DNA of 64,000 nt from Poecilobothrus nobilitatus (GCA_947095535.1 OX352772.1:319496018-319560017), one strand, 5' to 3'; numbered from the stretch's first letter, positions 1 through 12,240 are shown. Notes: a model not told the origin generated them from the letters alone. Numbers and translations are program-made.

Positions 1-3000
1 GGTGATTTAATGTAAAAAAATATTTGTTTATATTGATTTCTCACTTTTTATTCTTTCTTTCTCACTTTCTCTTTCTTTTTCGATAGTAGAATCGTATATA
101 TTAATTTTTCTAAATTTTTTTTTTTTTTTTTATTTTCATTATGAACTTTGAAGATATTTTCTTAAAGATAAAAGTAACGGAATAGTTTATTTTTGAATTC
201 AATTTTTTTTTTTGTATTTTTGTGAATAAAGTAGTGAGAGAGAGAGAGAGAAAGAGAGAGTAATAAGTTTTGTGCCGTGGAGTGGTGTGTTAATTTATGA
301 AATAATTATTTATGATTTCGTTTTATTTTACTTTGCGTACACATTGAATTCAAATAATCTAAAATAATTATTTTATTTTGTTATAAGGTCTATCCAAGTC
401 TATATATTTGTATATAAAAGTTTTTCAGGAAAATAGTTTTTGTTTTTTCTAATATGTATGTTTGTGTATATATACTACAGATTTATTGTTGCTGTAAAAA
501 TTAAATAAATTACTGAATTTTTTTAGAATTATATATTTTATGTGAGAAGAGAAAAATGGTGATAAAATGAAAAATACATAATAACAAAAATAATCAAGAG
601 GGTGTCCTTTGAAAAAATAAAACAAAAAAAAATCTTTAGATCTATATCTAATATTTTTATTATTTTTGTTGTATATGTACATTACTATAAGCATTATACC
701 TATATAGTTTTTGATTGGTTGAAAAAGATTAAAGGAGTTTGTAATTTTTTATAGAAATACATATTTTTTTTTTGTTTTTAAATGTAATTTGTATGCTAAT
801 AAGGCATCAACTTTCACAAGCAAAAAAAAAAATAAAATAAAATAAAACAAAAATCCAAAAAAAAAGAAAAAAGGTGAATTTGATACATTCATACCTAACA
901 TTTTTCTTTCTCATAAATCTGAAGGTCATTTATTTTATTGTTATTTAGTATAAAAGTAAATAAAATGATATTGTAAATCTTTTAAATATTTATAAGGATA
1001 GAACGTGACTCTTTAATTTAACTTTAAATTAATTCTATCCTTTGTAAGTGTTTTCATTTATTTTAAAATTGTTTTGTATATATATATATATATATATATA
1101 GTATATACAAATGTTATACTGTTTGGTATTATTGTAGGTGAAAAGGTTTAAATGTAAATTTACAAGTTTTTCTCTTTCCTTGAAACGACAAAAAAAAAAA
1201 AAAAAAGAAAAATTTATCAAAGGTGTTTAAAAATGTATTTGTTGAGTAAATATTTAATTTTACTTTTAAATCATTTTTTAATGGAAACTCAATATTTAAT
1301 TTCAAGATAAAAAAAAAAAAAAAAAAAAAAAATAGAAGATAAAATGAATTTCTGGTACAAAATTGTTGATTTTTCATCCCAAATAAATTTATTGTTATTA
1401 TGTAAATTAAAATTATATTATATTAAATTTTATTTGTGCTCTAAAAATGTATTAAACAACAATCTAATACTAGAGTAAATTTAGTTTTATGATTGAAAAA
1501 TTTAAAAATTAAAAAAAAAATTTCTTATATTTTTCATAAAATTTATAAAGTGTTGTAAAAGTGCTGAAAAATTCAAACTTCATTTCATTTCTAAATTTTT
1601 CATGTTAAAAATATCAGTATTTTCATCTTAAAGATATTACCGATTTTATCTGAAAGGTATCACTGAAGATACAATAAATTGTTATAGTATGAAAATATTA
1701 CTATAGCGAAGCGTCTGCAATTTGTCGCTTTACAAAATCTTTGTTGATTGTTAATGTTTGAAATTTTTTTAAAATTTTGCAAATATAATATTATAATGAT
1801 AGATGTTTTTACTGTTATAATATTGTATTTTTAACGATAAAATATAAACCTAGATGAAATTTTACTTTGAGTAATATGAGTTAATATAAGTTAGTTTATA
1901 AAATCAATATTTCAATAATTTGTTTAAAAATATACAGCAAAAAGTTTGTAATACACAATTTTTTGTAATGAAAGATTACTAGATCTAACTATAGGCATAC
2001 TTTTGCAACTTTTCGAATCAATTGATCTTCATATCTCTGAAAATTCTGGTAAGAAGATAGCTTTCAAAAACTATTAATCGATTTTCTTCTAAAGAGTAAA
2101 ACATTTGAAACTATGCTTTTTATACCCACTAAGTAACGCCCTCTTATCTTATCATTCATAAATAGTTTATACTGTTTTTATTATAACTGGGCAGTTATAG
2201 TGGTAAGAAATGAGATACTCATTTTATTGTTGCCAACTATAATCAAATTTGACTTCGTATCTTGTCTCTAAAAAATCTGATGTGGCACAATTACCTTGTC
2301 AGCTACAATGAAATCACAAAAAAAAAACGAAGGTTTTTTAGGACAGGAAAATTATTTGTTCCATTTTTATATTATGATAAGTCATGATTCTAAAAACTTT
2401 AGCTTATATTTACCTATACATTAAAAATATATAATTTTTATTTATTAACAATTTTAATAAAAATTTATTATTCTGTTGAATGTCTGCCATTTTATTTAAA
2501 AACAAAAATAATATTCTAAAACACTCACACACAATAAAATCAAATAAATTATATGAATTTAATGGAAAAATAATTGATTTATTACATTTTCTAACTTTTT
2601 TTTGTCAGTGTGTAATAAAATTGAATCAATTTATTTTTGTGGTTTTAAAAATGTATCTGTAGATATATACTATATATTATATTTGTATATATATGTTTAA
2701 AATTGATATCTAAAATTAAATGAAGTAATTTTCTTTCCTAATTTTTAGTTTTATATTGGTTTACTTTTTTTTTTTTTTTTTTTTTTTTTATTTTCATCAT
2801 GACAAATTTATAACCTTTTAATAAAAAAAATTCGTAATTGACTCTATATATATACTATAATATATTTTAAGTAACACTTTCCAATTTCTATAGAGTTGTA
2901 TTGAAATGAATTCAAGGGGTGGCAAAAAATGGAGAAGAAAGGGGTAATAAAATCATTTAAAATATTTTTTGAGTTATAAATTTTATACTTTTTTTTTGCT

Positions 3001-3429
3001 TTAAAATTATTGGTAAATTTTAGTTTATGGCAATTTTTGAAATGTCCAATTTGAAATTTTAAGTAATTGAAAAATCTGAAGGGTTAAAAATATTTTGAAC
3101 AGAAATTTTTTATTTACAGTTTATTTTCTCATATTGATATCAATATAAGTTTAGATGAAAATTTTTATATAAACTTTTTATTATGTCATTGCACTTAAAT
3201 TTAGTTTTACAATAAAAGTTTGATTGAGTTCGATGCTTTGTATATATAACAAAAAATGTTTAGGATAGGTATATATATATATATATATTAATATTATTAA
3301 TATTATTTAATATTATGTTAATAATAATTCAAATTTTAAAAGCTCTTGTACAATAGGATGTGGGCTTTTATAATTATTTAATTAAAACGATTGAGATTTT
3401 CAATTTAAAATAATTTTTAATTATTATTA
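1..3429. other. AT-rich non-coding DNA, no gene seen
   Basis: I see no coding region or recognisable element in this stretch. It holds a GA microsatellite at 236-260, a TA run at 1077-1100, an A run of about 24 at 1309-1332, a T run of about 25 at 2765-2789 and another TA run near 3270-3289. Open frames here are short and made of A/T homopolymers. Confidence 0.6.
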
Positions 3430-3660
3430 TTATGGGTATAATAATTATGTTTCCATTTAAATTTAATTAAAAACGTAAGTTATAAATTTATTAGACTATA
3501 GTATGAACATAGCTGAAGTAAAAACTATATATATATTCTTACTTATAGGATCAAAATCTAAGTCGATTTAACCATGTACATACATTGCTTCGGGTCAATC
3601 TAACCGTGTATCGTTCATACGATAACTCAAAAAATAAAGGAGTTAAGAATATTTGAATAT
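3430..3660 (-). mobile_element. DINE-1/Helentron-like repeat fragment (core only)
   Basis: On the minus strand this segment reads as a diverged copy of the core seen more fully at 40030-40198 and 43500-43664. It has a TTGAGTTATCGT-like stretch, then ACATGGTTAAATCGACTTAG, then a TTTTGATCC-like stretch, and ends near a TATACCC motif. Comparable cores (a CGGACGGACGGACAT-like run, then an AAATCGACTC-like run, then a GGGTATA end) are known from DINE-1/INE-1 and other Helentron-related insect elements. No protein is encoded. Assignment rests on core motif order only. Confidence 0.4.
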
Positions 3661-4557
3661 TAATATTTTTACTATTTCATCTTTGTAAAAATATTAATTT
3701 CGTTATTTAAAAAGAGCAAGTTGGAATGGCGAGATCGAGTAACTGCCATATAACTTCTTTTTTAATATAAAAATAATTCAGTTGTAATTCAGTATTGGAA
3801 AGTGACTGAATTGAAGCTAAGTATCTTAAATTTTATGAAAAAAAATTAAGTTTTATGCCAAGAACTTCTGCAAAATTTGATTAGTCGGTTTTTTCGGGTA
3901 ATTGCGAAATTTATATACTTTTTGGGAGATAATAAATCTGTGGTTATTTTCTAAGTTTAAGTTGTATCCGTATCATATAGATCCAGCTAAAACTCATATT
4001 AAAATGTTCTCAGTTTTTTTATATAAGTTAAGTTTTTTGAAAACGTTTATAAATGTATAATGAAAATTGAAAAATTGTATGTAGTCTTATGGCTAAAAAA
4101 ATTCACTAATCATCATCAATCACTTAGCCTATTTATGATAGCGCAAAATTAATTTTATTGATTACATTATAGTGTATATATATAGTAAGGTAATAAAAAA
4201 GGTAAAAATAATTAGCCGTTGAATTAGGTAAAAAAATCGTCCATTGCATTTCGTAATATATTAATATATCATATAAACATTTTTTGAAATGTAATAAATA
4301 AAGATAATAACTTAAAGTTGATACTGCATGATAAACACATACTATCACAATTCAATTTAAATTTGTATAAAAAGTTAGGAGCTCCAATGAACAACAATTT
4401 GAAACGTCATATCTTTTTTGTATTAAGTAATTTTTAAAACTTTACAAAGATAGGTTTATAATGACCTTTATTTAAAAGAAACAAAAAACCGATATTATTA
4501 CCATTTTATTGAACTTTAGAATATATTTAAAAATATTGTTACATAAACGCATAAGAC
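3661..4557. other. AT-rich non-coding DNA
   Basis: Nothing recognisable. A minus-strand open frame at 4133-4348 is low in complexity and has no supporting signal. Confidence 0.5.
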
Positions 4558-4655
4558 GAGTGAATTTGACCCTATTTAATTACAGAGAAAACAGAGAAAT
4601 AATGCAATGAGTGCATTTGACCCTATTTAATTACAGAGCAAACAGAGAAATAATA
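4558..4655. repeat. Two-unit tandem repeat, period 51 bp
   Basis: Two adjacent units start at 4558 and 4609, each with GAGTG(A/C)ATTTGACCC followed by TATTTAATTACAGAG and AACAGAGAAATAAT. They differ at only a few positions, so the duplication is fairly recent compared with the decayed surroundings. Confidence 0.75.
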
Positions 4656-4785
4656 GAATTTTAATTAATTTTAATACAGTTTATTTTATTTTCTATAAAT
4701 AACACACGACCTTTTGAAATAAAATGTAGAAGTAGATCTATAATTATGCTTCCCTGTTACTACGTGTTATGGATTTTACTCAAAC

Positions 4786-4968
4786 TTATAATACTTCTGT
4801 CAATCCTACTGCTTCTAAGAAAATGAAGATGTGTATAGCGTTTATTGCTAGTAGTTCATCTTTGGCAAAGCAATATGCTCCTAGGTGCACATATCTTGCT
4901 CGGTGTAAAACTCCGCAATTTTTGAGTATGTGACTTGGATTTTCTTCTTCTTCTGTATGTACCGTCAT
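4786..4968 (-). pseudogene. Non-LTR retrotransposon ORF2 C-terminus, relic
   Basis: The minus-strand frame ends in TAA at 4786-4788 and reads an acidic run (TEEEENPSHILKNCG), then LHRARYVHLGAY, then FLEAVGLTEVL. This order is typical of the extreme C-terminus of R1/jockey/I-type ORF2 proteins: a CC..EEEEE..HLL.C zinc-knuckle-like segment, then R.R...LG, then a final hydrophobic helix ending in LT. Only about 60 residues remain; the endonuclease, reverse transcriptase and the first cysteines of the knuckle are missing. A second copy of the same family lies at 16551-16690. It is a dead fragment; the exact clade is not resolvable. Confidence 0.6.
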
Positions 4969-5195
4969 TTACTATTTTAATTTTCTTTAAGTGTCACTGC
5001 CTTAGCCGGAAGTGTCGCAACAGGCGTCATGATTACAAATAATTGTAAGAAAAAAATTAGGATGAGCACCGCATATTTTTTTATTTTTTTCACTGCGATT
5101 TTTTCGTCGTTTGCAAACGCAACTCTTTACAAAGTCTGCGTGAGTATAAATTGTGCAAATATTGTTTTTTTACACAGTCTTGAAAATTTATTCCA

Positions 5196-5384
5196 GGGGA
5201 CTCGGTGGTCTAGTGGGTAAGAGCGTATAAAATACGCTGTAAACACGGAGGGAGTGTGGGTTCGAATCCCACACACGTCGTAAGAGTTATTCCCCCTTAC
5301 TACATTTACAGCCACGCCTGAAAAGGAAAGGCTGTGTAATTTCCTGTCCACATATATGTGGCATTGAAATGCATTAAAAAAAAA
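5196..5384 (+). mobile_element. tRNA-derived SINE (family A, copy 1)
   Basis: The head is tRNA-like, with a perfect Pol III A box (TGGTCTAGTGG, from 5206) and B box (GGTTCGAATCC, about 5260-5270). Between them is GCGTATAAAATACGC, which can form an anticodon-type arm, and a long spacer as in Leu/Ser tRNAs. A tRNA-unrelated body of about 100 bp (CCACGCCTGAAAAGGAAAGG, then TGTGTAATTTCCTGT) follows and ends in oligo-A. The copy is flanked by a perfect 12-bp target duplication, AAATTTATTCCA, at 5184-5195 and 5390-5401, which shows target-primed insertion. Other copies lie at 21089-21288, 26155-26318 and 56631-56820. It is not a functional tRNA gene. Confidence 0.88.
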
Positions 5385-5487
5385 CAATTAAATTTATTCC
5401 AATAATTTTTTACATTGGTATAATATTTACCTCAATATTTTTCTCAGAAGCTTGGCAAAAATTTAGCGATACCGTTATTTAAAAAAA

Positions 5488-5575
5488 GAAGCTATATAAA
5501 GTTACCACTTGCTACGAAGCTATATAAAGTTACTTTATCGCTTAGAAGCTATATATAAAGTTACCACGAGCAAGT
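5488..5575. repeat. Three-unit tandem repeat, period 28-29 bp
   Basis: Units start at 5488, 5516 and 5545, each beginning GAAGCTATATAAAGTTAC (the third has one extra AT). Each unit contains a TATATAAAG run resembling a TATA box, but nothing else suggests a promoter. The array lies just upstream of the piggyBac-like relic at 5600-5790. Confidence 0.75.
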
Positions 5576-5599
5576 CGAGCATCAATTTTGAATACTTTA

Positions 5600-5790
5600 A
5601 TGCAGAAAGAAGAACACGAAAATATTTATACAGGGCTCAGTACTAAAACTGAATCTGAGCAATTACGTTGGATCATGCGTCGATGTCATATGTGTCTTTA
5701 CAAAAAATCAAGAATGCAAAAGTTTGTGTTGTGATATTAATGCAAAAGAAGTGTCTGTAATGAACACTCCAACGTATCGCATGTAAACGA
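5600..5790 (+). pseudogene. piggyBac-like transposase C-terminal cysteine-rich domain, relic
   Basis: From an ATG at 5600 the frame reads acidic and polar residues, then RWIMRRCHMCLYKKSRMQKF. After a frameshift near 5730 it continues as C..CKRSVCNEHS. The spacing C-x2-C, about 14 residues, C-x2-C, then C-x2-H matches the zinc-ribbon/cross-brace domain at the C-terminus of piggyBac transposases and their domesticated relatives (PGBD proteins), where it binds the element ends. The DDD catalytic domain is not present nearby. Two stops after the first half make it non-functional. A different zinc-ribbon protein is possible; the small size limits certainty. Confidence 0.45.
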
Positions 5791-5799
5791 ATATTTCAA

Positions 5800-7645
5800 T
5801 TATTAGCGTTCACATAAATTTAATAATTTTTTCCGGTTAAATGTCATTTTATAATAGACATTTTTCCGTTTTTTGTTTATTTTATTTTTAATTTTTATTT
5901 TCATCTTTTCTCTAACAGTATGACACAAGTAGGAATGAATTATGTTAACAGAATCTATCCAAACATAATAGCTTTGTTTTTTAAAATTAATGGATTTCAT
6001 TAGATCATTTAGTTAATACATAAAACAAATTAAAAAAGTACCCATATACTCTAAACATAAATTACATATTTCGAAGGACAAAAAATAATTCTATAATTCT
6101 AAATTTGGATACTTATACCTATAAACTTTCCATCTATTAATTATTTGTTTTTCATTATAAAATTCGATTGCCGTTTTTAAAAATAACATTGCGTTCATTA
6201 TTAAAAAATTTTTCTCTCATCTTTATTTTTCTTAATTTTATTTTTAACCATTATAAAAAACCATTAAAATAAATGCCTCAAAATTGATTATTAAAATGAA
6301 TTTTTATGTATTGTTTGTAATGGAAAAAAAAAGACAAAAAAGATAAATATTAAGGTCTCTTACAGACAAAACTAATTTAATAAACGACCAACCTACTAAA
6401 TATAATTTGATTTTATTTTCTACAATTGTTTTTTTTTTTTTTTTTTTGAAATAAAATATCTTAAGAATCAACAGATAAATGAGTTACAAATAATATCATA
6501 TATATAATTTCAAACCCAAATAAAAAGGACTCTATTATTTTTTTAATAAAAAGAATGTGTAAGTGTGTATAGTCCTTGAATTATATTTAAGAAAAATAAA
6601 AAAAAACAATAAAAAAAAAAAAAATAGAAAAACTGAAAATAAATAAAAAGAAAGTAAAATAAAATATTAAACCGAAAAACAAACTCATATGTCTAGACAA
6701 TATGTCCGCAAGAAAAATTCAATCTGGAAAATACGAATAAAAACAAAAAAAAAGAAAATTTTTAAGAGAAATTATTTTCTTCGAGAACATATATTCGAGA
6801 ACTTATAAACATATATCAGATTTTGATTTCATTTTTTCGTCATGTTCTTAAAAATAAAAACAAAAAAAAAAAAAACCAAAGATTTTCTGAAATAAAAAAA
6901 TAAAAAATAACAAAAATAAAATTAATCCCAGAATAGGTTATTACTTTGTTTATGTCATAATATATATAATGAAGTTAAATATACAAAAAAAAAAAAACAC
7001 ACACACACACATATGTAAAAAAAAAATATTGAATCGATTTTCCAAACATCGAAAAGAAAAAAAAAGTCCTTCACCTGGTGTCGAAAACAAATAAAACAAC
7101 ATTAAAATAAAATAAAAAAAAAAATTAAAAAAGAAAATATATAATTGAATGTCAAAGGTAATATTGATTTGACGTATTAAATAATATACGTATGTATATA
7201 TTTTATATGAACATATTATAGGTTTTTATCACAAGTTCCCTGGAAGTTTTAATTTATTTTTGTATCTACAGTATTATATTGTTCTTAATAATAAAAAAAA
7301 TTTATAAAGTATTTTTTTAATATGTCTTGTAAATAGTCTAAGAATATTTTTGCTTGTAAATTCATTTATATTAAGTTTGTAATTCTTGATTAAAAGTTAA
7401 TATTTTATTTTACAATTATGTATTTCTTTTTTATAAAACTCTAAAGTCTTTAAAGTTTCTAACCAAGAATTTGAAGATGTATTTATAGATTATATAATTT
7501 TTACATCTCAAAGAACTTCCCTCAAATTCATAAACAATTAATTTTTCTTTCCAAAAACTTTAAATTAAATTTTGAAATAGAAATTATTTGATTATGGGTT
7601 ATTTCAGGGGAAAATTTTCTAACACTCAAAATGTTTGAACCTTCA
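5800..7645. other. AT-rich non-coding DNA
   Basis: No gene or element recognised. Many A runs (for example 6975-6996), a short CA run near 6997-7011, and poly-T at about 6429-6447. Confidence 0.55.
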
Positions 7646-7648
7646 TAA

Positions 7649-7996
7649 TCTATACACAAAAATTTACTGGGTCAAATCATATTTTTCTTAGGTATAGTTA
7701 AAGATGCAGTTAAAAATTTAGGATTTTATGTTCAAAAGGCCACTTTAGGATCTTCTCAATATCTAGATAACTTGCGTTAGACCGAAAATGCAGTACAACA
7801 TTTAAATGTAGAATGGACTCCCAGTTGTCTTATTAACGAGCATATAGTTTTAACGTTCATTCCACTTAGCTATGGCGATGCAGTTGGATCGTTGACCTTG
7901 TTTAATAAATATCTTGTAGAGGTAAATAGCTGTTCTAAAGAAAGAAAACATTTAATGCCTCTATTGAAAGTTTTCCAACGAGAAGGTGGAGTATAA
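7649..7996 (+). pseudogene. Unidentified coding-like stretch interrupted by one TAG
   Basis: One frame is open from 7649 to a TAG at 7778-7780 and then again to a TAA at 7994-7996, about 115 codons in all. Residue composition is varied, unlike the surrounding K/N/F/I-rich chance frames. It includes GIVKDAVKNLGFYVQKATLG and SSQYLDNLR before the TAG, then VEWTPSCLINEHIVLTFIPL, SYGDAVGSLTLFNKYL and KERKHLMPLLKVFQREGGV. The sequence CATATTTTTCTTAG at 7678-7691 could be a splice acceptor, giving an exon from 7692. I do not recognise the protein. It may be a decayed host exon, a retrocopy or part of an unknown transposon. A single TAG in an otherwise open frame fits recent decay better than long neutral drift. 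Confidence 0.35.
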
Positions 7997-8284
7997 TAGA
8001 AACCCGTCCTTACATTGTAGATGCGTTAAGATGCGTTAAAATGCATTGTAGATGCGTTCTTGTGCACGTCGAATCGAAATAAACACGCAGCCAAAACATA
8101 TATCTTCACATTTGTTATTTAAAGATTTAATAAATTATAAAAAGAAAATTAACTTCTTTCTTTAAAATATCACACAAAGTTTTTCACACCAAAAACCCAA
8201 ATCGAATTAAATGTTCAAACTCTACTCTATAAGTTCCTTTTTGCATCCTGATTGTTAAAATCAAACTGTAAATTAATTGTATTA

Positions 8285-8425
8285 AAGGTTCTATCCTAAA
8301 GTTTGATTGTAAAGGAGTGTAATTTTGGTTGATAGTCAAACTCCAACACTAACCAGAGAAAAATATAAAGTTCCTCTAAATGTCGATGACTTCATCTAGG
8401 GTCGATAATCCTAACAAAAAAAGAA
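8285..8425 (+). mobile_element. LINE 3'-end fragment
   Basis: This stretch aligns by eye with 17097-17240, the 3' UTR just before the poly-A tail of the LINE relic at 16783-17245. Both share ATTAAAGG, then ATCCTA(A/T)AGTTTG, then TTTTGGTTG, then a CCAACACTA box and a GTTCCT box. The copy ends in an A-rich tract. No coding portion of that LINE remains next to it. Confidence 0.5.
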
Positions 8426-10255
8426 AAATTCAAACATTCCAATAAGTTGAAAACTTTTTTCTTGAAACTTAGAGGGGCAAAACTTATGTAATAACTATAT
8501 ATAACTGATGTTAATAGAATCTAACTAATTTTTTTTGGAATTTGAAAAACTACATTATAAATGAAAAATTATTTAATTTTTAATATAATACAATCTAAAT
8601 TAATACACTTAAAGTACAAGGCTTCACTTGAAAATATTCCTTTCTTTTTAACAATGTATATGAAAAAATTAATTCAAAAATTTAAGATCAAGTAGTTGTG
8701 AATGTTGCAAGTAGTTGTGAATGTTGTGAACCATAACAAACATTTCAAACACAAGAACCATAAAAAAAACCATATTTACATTATAGTTCAGACCCTAAAT
8801 ACTTATTACAGGTCACATAATATAGTAAACCTTCTTTCAAATAGACTCTATTTAATATGTTAAATTATATATATTTATATATATGTATATACATTATATA
8901 TATATATATACATTATATATATAAATACATTATATATATAAATACATTATATATATATATACTATCAAAACAAAATATATTTTTGTTTTCGTCTTGAATT
9001 TTTTTTACAAAATAATGAATAATTCATTAAAAAATGTACTTATAAGATATAAAACTAAAAAAGAAAAATCAAAATATTATTCCGTTCTAATATGGGTAGA
9101 TAGTTAAAATAATAGTTGTTAAAGCTAAGTTCATTTTCTCCTCTTTTTTTTTTTTTTTTTTTGTTATTAGATAACATTTTCTAATATTTGACCCAATTTT
9201 TAATGTTAATCACTATGCAAATTCTTTTATTTCTGCTTTGTTGCCCTAAAAACAACATTATAATATAAATTAATAATTATTAATTTTTGTTTTCTTAATA
9301 TTTTATTATTCATATAATATTATATTTATTTTATATTAAAAATATTACCTTAATATATTTACATATGTTTTTTATATAATTTATTTATAAATATATGCGT
9401 AAATATTGAAATTATTATGAATGTTGATGAAAATTTTTTATCGTTTTTCAAATAACAGTAAATTAAGTATTTATTTTATCTTTTAATTAAATTAACTAAT
9501 TAAAAACAATAATAAAATTAATTTATTAAATTAATTTTTAATGATAATTCAGTTAATTATAATAATATAAAAAAATTCCCCTAAAAGTATGCAAAAAATT
9601 AATTATTTTACTTTTTAATTTTTTTTAGTCGACAATTAATATGGGTCATTATAATAACTTTACTAGTCGATGATTTAGTAATATTGCATTATTCTATGTC
9701 ATTATTTTGTAATATTAATATAAATAAATAAAAAAATAAATAAATAAACAAATCGACATTTTACTGATTTATTTTGACGTTTTTCTGACAGAGAACTCAC
9801 CAGAAACTAAGAAAAAACTTATCAAAAATGAAATAATTTCAAAAATCAAATAACAAGTAAATTAATAAACTAATTTTAATTTACCAATTAAATAAATCTT
9901 AAGTCAAACAACTTACAAATCGGACAATCGTCCAGTTCATAACCTAATTTAAATTTTATATTCATTCTTAAAATTGAATTGCTTTTAAAATACTATTAAA
10001 GTAATAACCATTTAACTGTGGTATAGTATTATTCAAAAATATAATATATTTTATTCTATTTACAAATATATGTATATGTGTATGTTTTTAAATAAATTCG
10101 ATAATTGATAATAGAACCATAAACGATTCATATATATATATATTTAGAATAGAAAAAAGGTCCTTTACATTAAAATATCATATTCCTGAGGATATATTTA
10201 GTATGATATAATATATAAATCTATATTAAGAATTATAAGTAACTATTATTACATG

Positions 10256-10301
<46 letters not shown>

Positions 10302-11387
10302 CAATTTATATAAATTTTATATTAACATTATAAATGCACAGGGGAAATAATATTCATAATTAAGTAGGGTAAAAATTTGGGTGAACGAATTATTACATAT
10401 ACCTATAAAAAAAAAAATAAAAAAAAAAAACTCAAAACACTTACACATATACATATTGTATAATAAATTGTTTATAGTTTCTTAGTATATATAATATATA
10501 GTTTTATATATTATTTGGTTTCCTTGAAAATCTTAAAAGATTTGTTCAAAAAATGAAAGAAACAAAAAAAAAAAAAAACAAAAAAAAAAAATAAATGGGA
10601 AATTCCTTTTTTTTTATATTTTTTAATATCTTGTATATTAATACATATTATATATATTTGATTATTATGTCCTTTGTCTTAAACACAATAATTATAATTT
10701 AAATAAAAAATTCTTCAAATTTTTTAATACAGTTTCGGACATCTAATTAAAAACATACCGCAAACAGAAAAATTTGAAAACAACTTTTAAAGTATAATGG
10801 GAAATTTTATTTTCTCTTCTATTATATTTTTAACAAAAATCAGACAGACAGGAAATCTATGAATTTATTATTAGATATTTACAAAACACCTTGTTTTAAT
10901 TATTTTCAAAAAAAAAATAACAAAATTAAAATCTTTAAGATCTTTTAATTTAACATGCCTACATGAAAACAAGTTTTATTTTGCAGATATTACAGAAGTA
11001 TTTCCGAACTTCAAAAAGTCACTTCAGAATTTCCCAAGTTTATTCATTTTATAAATAAAAATAATTTAAAGTGTTTCGGTTTCGGTTACCACGCTATTGT
11101 TGAAAATCATTTAAAATATAGTAAAAATTTAGGTTAAGGACATTTATGAGGTTTTTTTATTTGTCTTTTTATTAGACGAAAAATATCTACAATTGTAAAA
11201 AAAATTGTAGAACAGGATAAAACTTTATTAGTTAAAAGATTACTTGACATATAGTTTTTGACCAATAAAAATAAAACACAGAGTATAATCATATATTATA
11301 TACAAATTATGTGTCCATTATTGTATTTAACAGCACACTTATAAATTCAACATTTACATATTTAATCCAAGGATATATTGTGTATAC
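8426..11387. other. AT-rich non-coding DNA with AT satellites
   Basis: No gene seen. It contains a duplicated AAGTAGTTGTGAATGTTG at about 8691-8727 and an imperfect array of ATACATTATATATATAAA-type units at 8865-8961. A pure (TA)22 run lies at 10257-10300. Confidence 0.6.
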
Positions 11388-12240
11388 AAAAAAAAAAGAA
11401 GGTAGAATGTAAACCAACGGTTTTTAAAAACGCACATTTCCAAAAGTCAATACAAACTGTTTAGAAGTGTGACTTGCACAAAAATTTTAAAATTTCATGT
11501 AAATAAGAAAAATTGTGAAAATAGGATTTTTCTGGAATTTTGAGGGGCTGTAAACCTGGAACCCTATACAACTAAAAGATACCGTTAACAAACGAAAAAA
11601 TATTTTACTAAATTTCTATATCTTGCCGAAGTAAAATGTGTACAGATGCCTAAGTTACAGGTGTTTAAAAATAGCAAATTTTCAATTTTTGAGCCGTAAT
11701 AGCTCATAAAAAGGGGATGGCCCAAAAATTTTTTCTAAGCAAACTTATACTAATAATTCTAAAAGTTCTTTCTGCCCTTAAAATTTCAAGTCCCTATCCA
11801 AAAGCGTTCCGGAGTTATGAGAACAGAAAAATCATGAAAAATTTGGTTTTCACATGACGGTAAATTTTAAATTATAAAATAAATTTAAAATAAAAAATTA
11901 TATAATTTTGATATTAATTTGCAAAGGTAAAAAAAATGTACCTGTCGAATGACGTTTCCATATTGAAAAAATGTTAAGCTGAACATGAGATATACCCATT
12001 TAAAAATTGGGCTTTTTCAAAGTTTGATGGGCTGTAGATCGGTAATGGATGAGGGTACATGAAAAAGTTGTTGCACAAAATTAATTAATTTTATGAGACC
12101 TACCCATGGTTTATGAGACCTACCCATTTTTTTTCTCTATCTGTAACGGTGTAGAAGTTTTGTAAACAGATGGGCGGACGGACGGATAAAGTAAAACTAA
12201 TAAGCACATTTTTTCAAAATTTTTTTTGGAAATGTGCTAA
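11388..12240 (-). mobile_element. Hairpin-ended repeat family, copy 1 (reverse orientation)
   Basis: This is the reverse-oriented and best-preserved member of a family of about 720-860 bp, with relatives at 30774, 38181, 52378 and 54150. One end carries a hairpin: AGCACATTT at 12203-12211 pairs with AAATGTGCT at 12230-12238, followed by TAA. Just inside are GGGCGGACGGACGGAT and AAACTTCTACACCG-like text (reverse sense). The other end is an AAGGTAGAATGTAAACCAAC box after an A run at 11388. A TTTATGAGACCTACCCAT unit is duplicated at about 12090-12127. No open frame. A 3' hairpin followed by CTAA recalls Helitron-type elements, but this is only an inference; the family is unidentified. Confidence 0.7.

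Noticed and set aside
5196..5280. Functional tRNA gene
   Set aside because: The head has good A and B boxes, but the folded tRNA would be irregular, and it is joined to a SINE body with oligo-A and target duplications, with further copies in the window.
5127..5387. Minus-strand frame also found at 21056-21271, which looks like a conserved protein
   Set aside because: Both are antisense readings of the tRNA-derived SINE; the similarity comes from the SINE DNA.
10257..10300. Replication origin or regulatory role for the (TA)22 run
   Set aside because: Pure dinucleotide repeats are common in this AT-rich DNA; nothing else supports a role.
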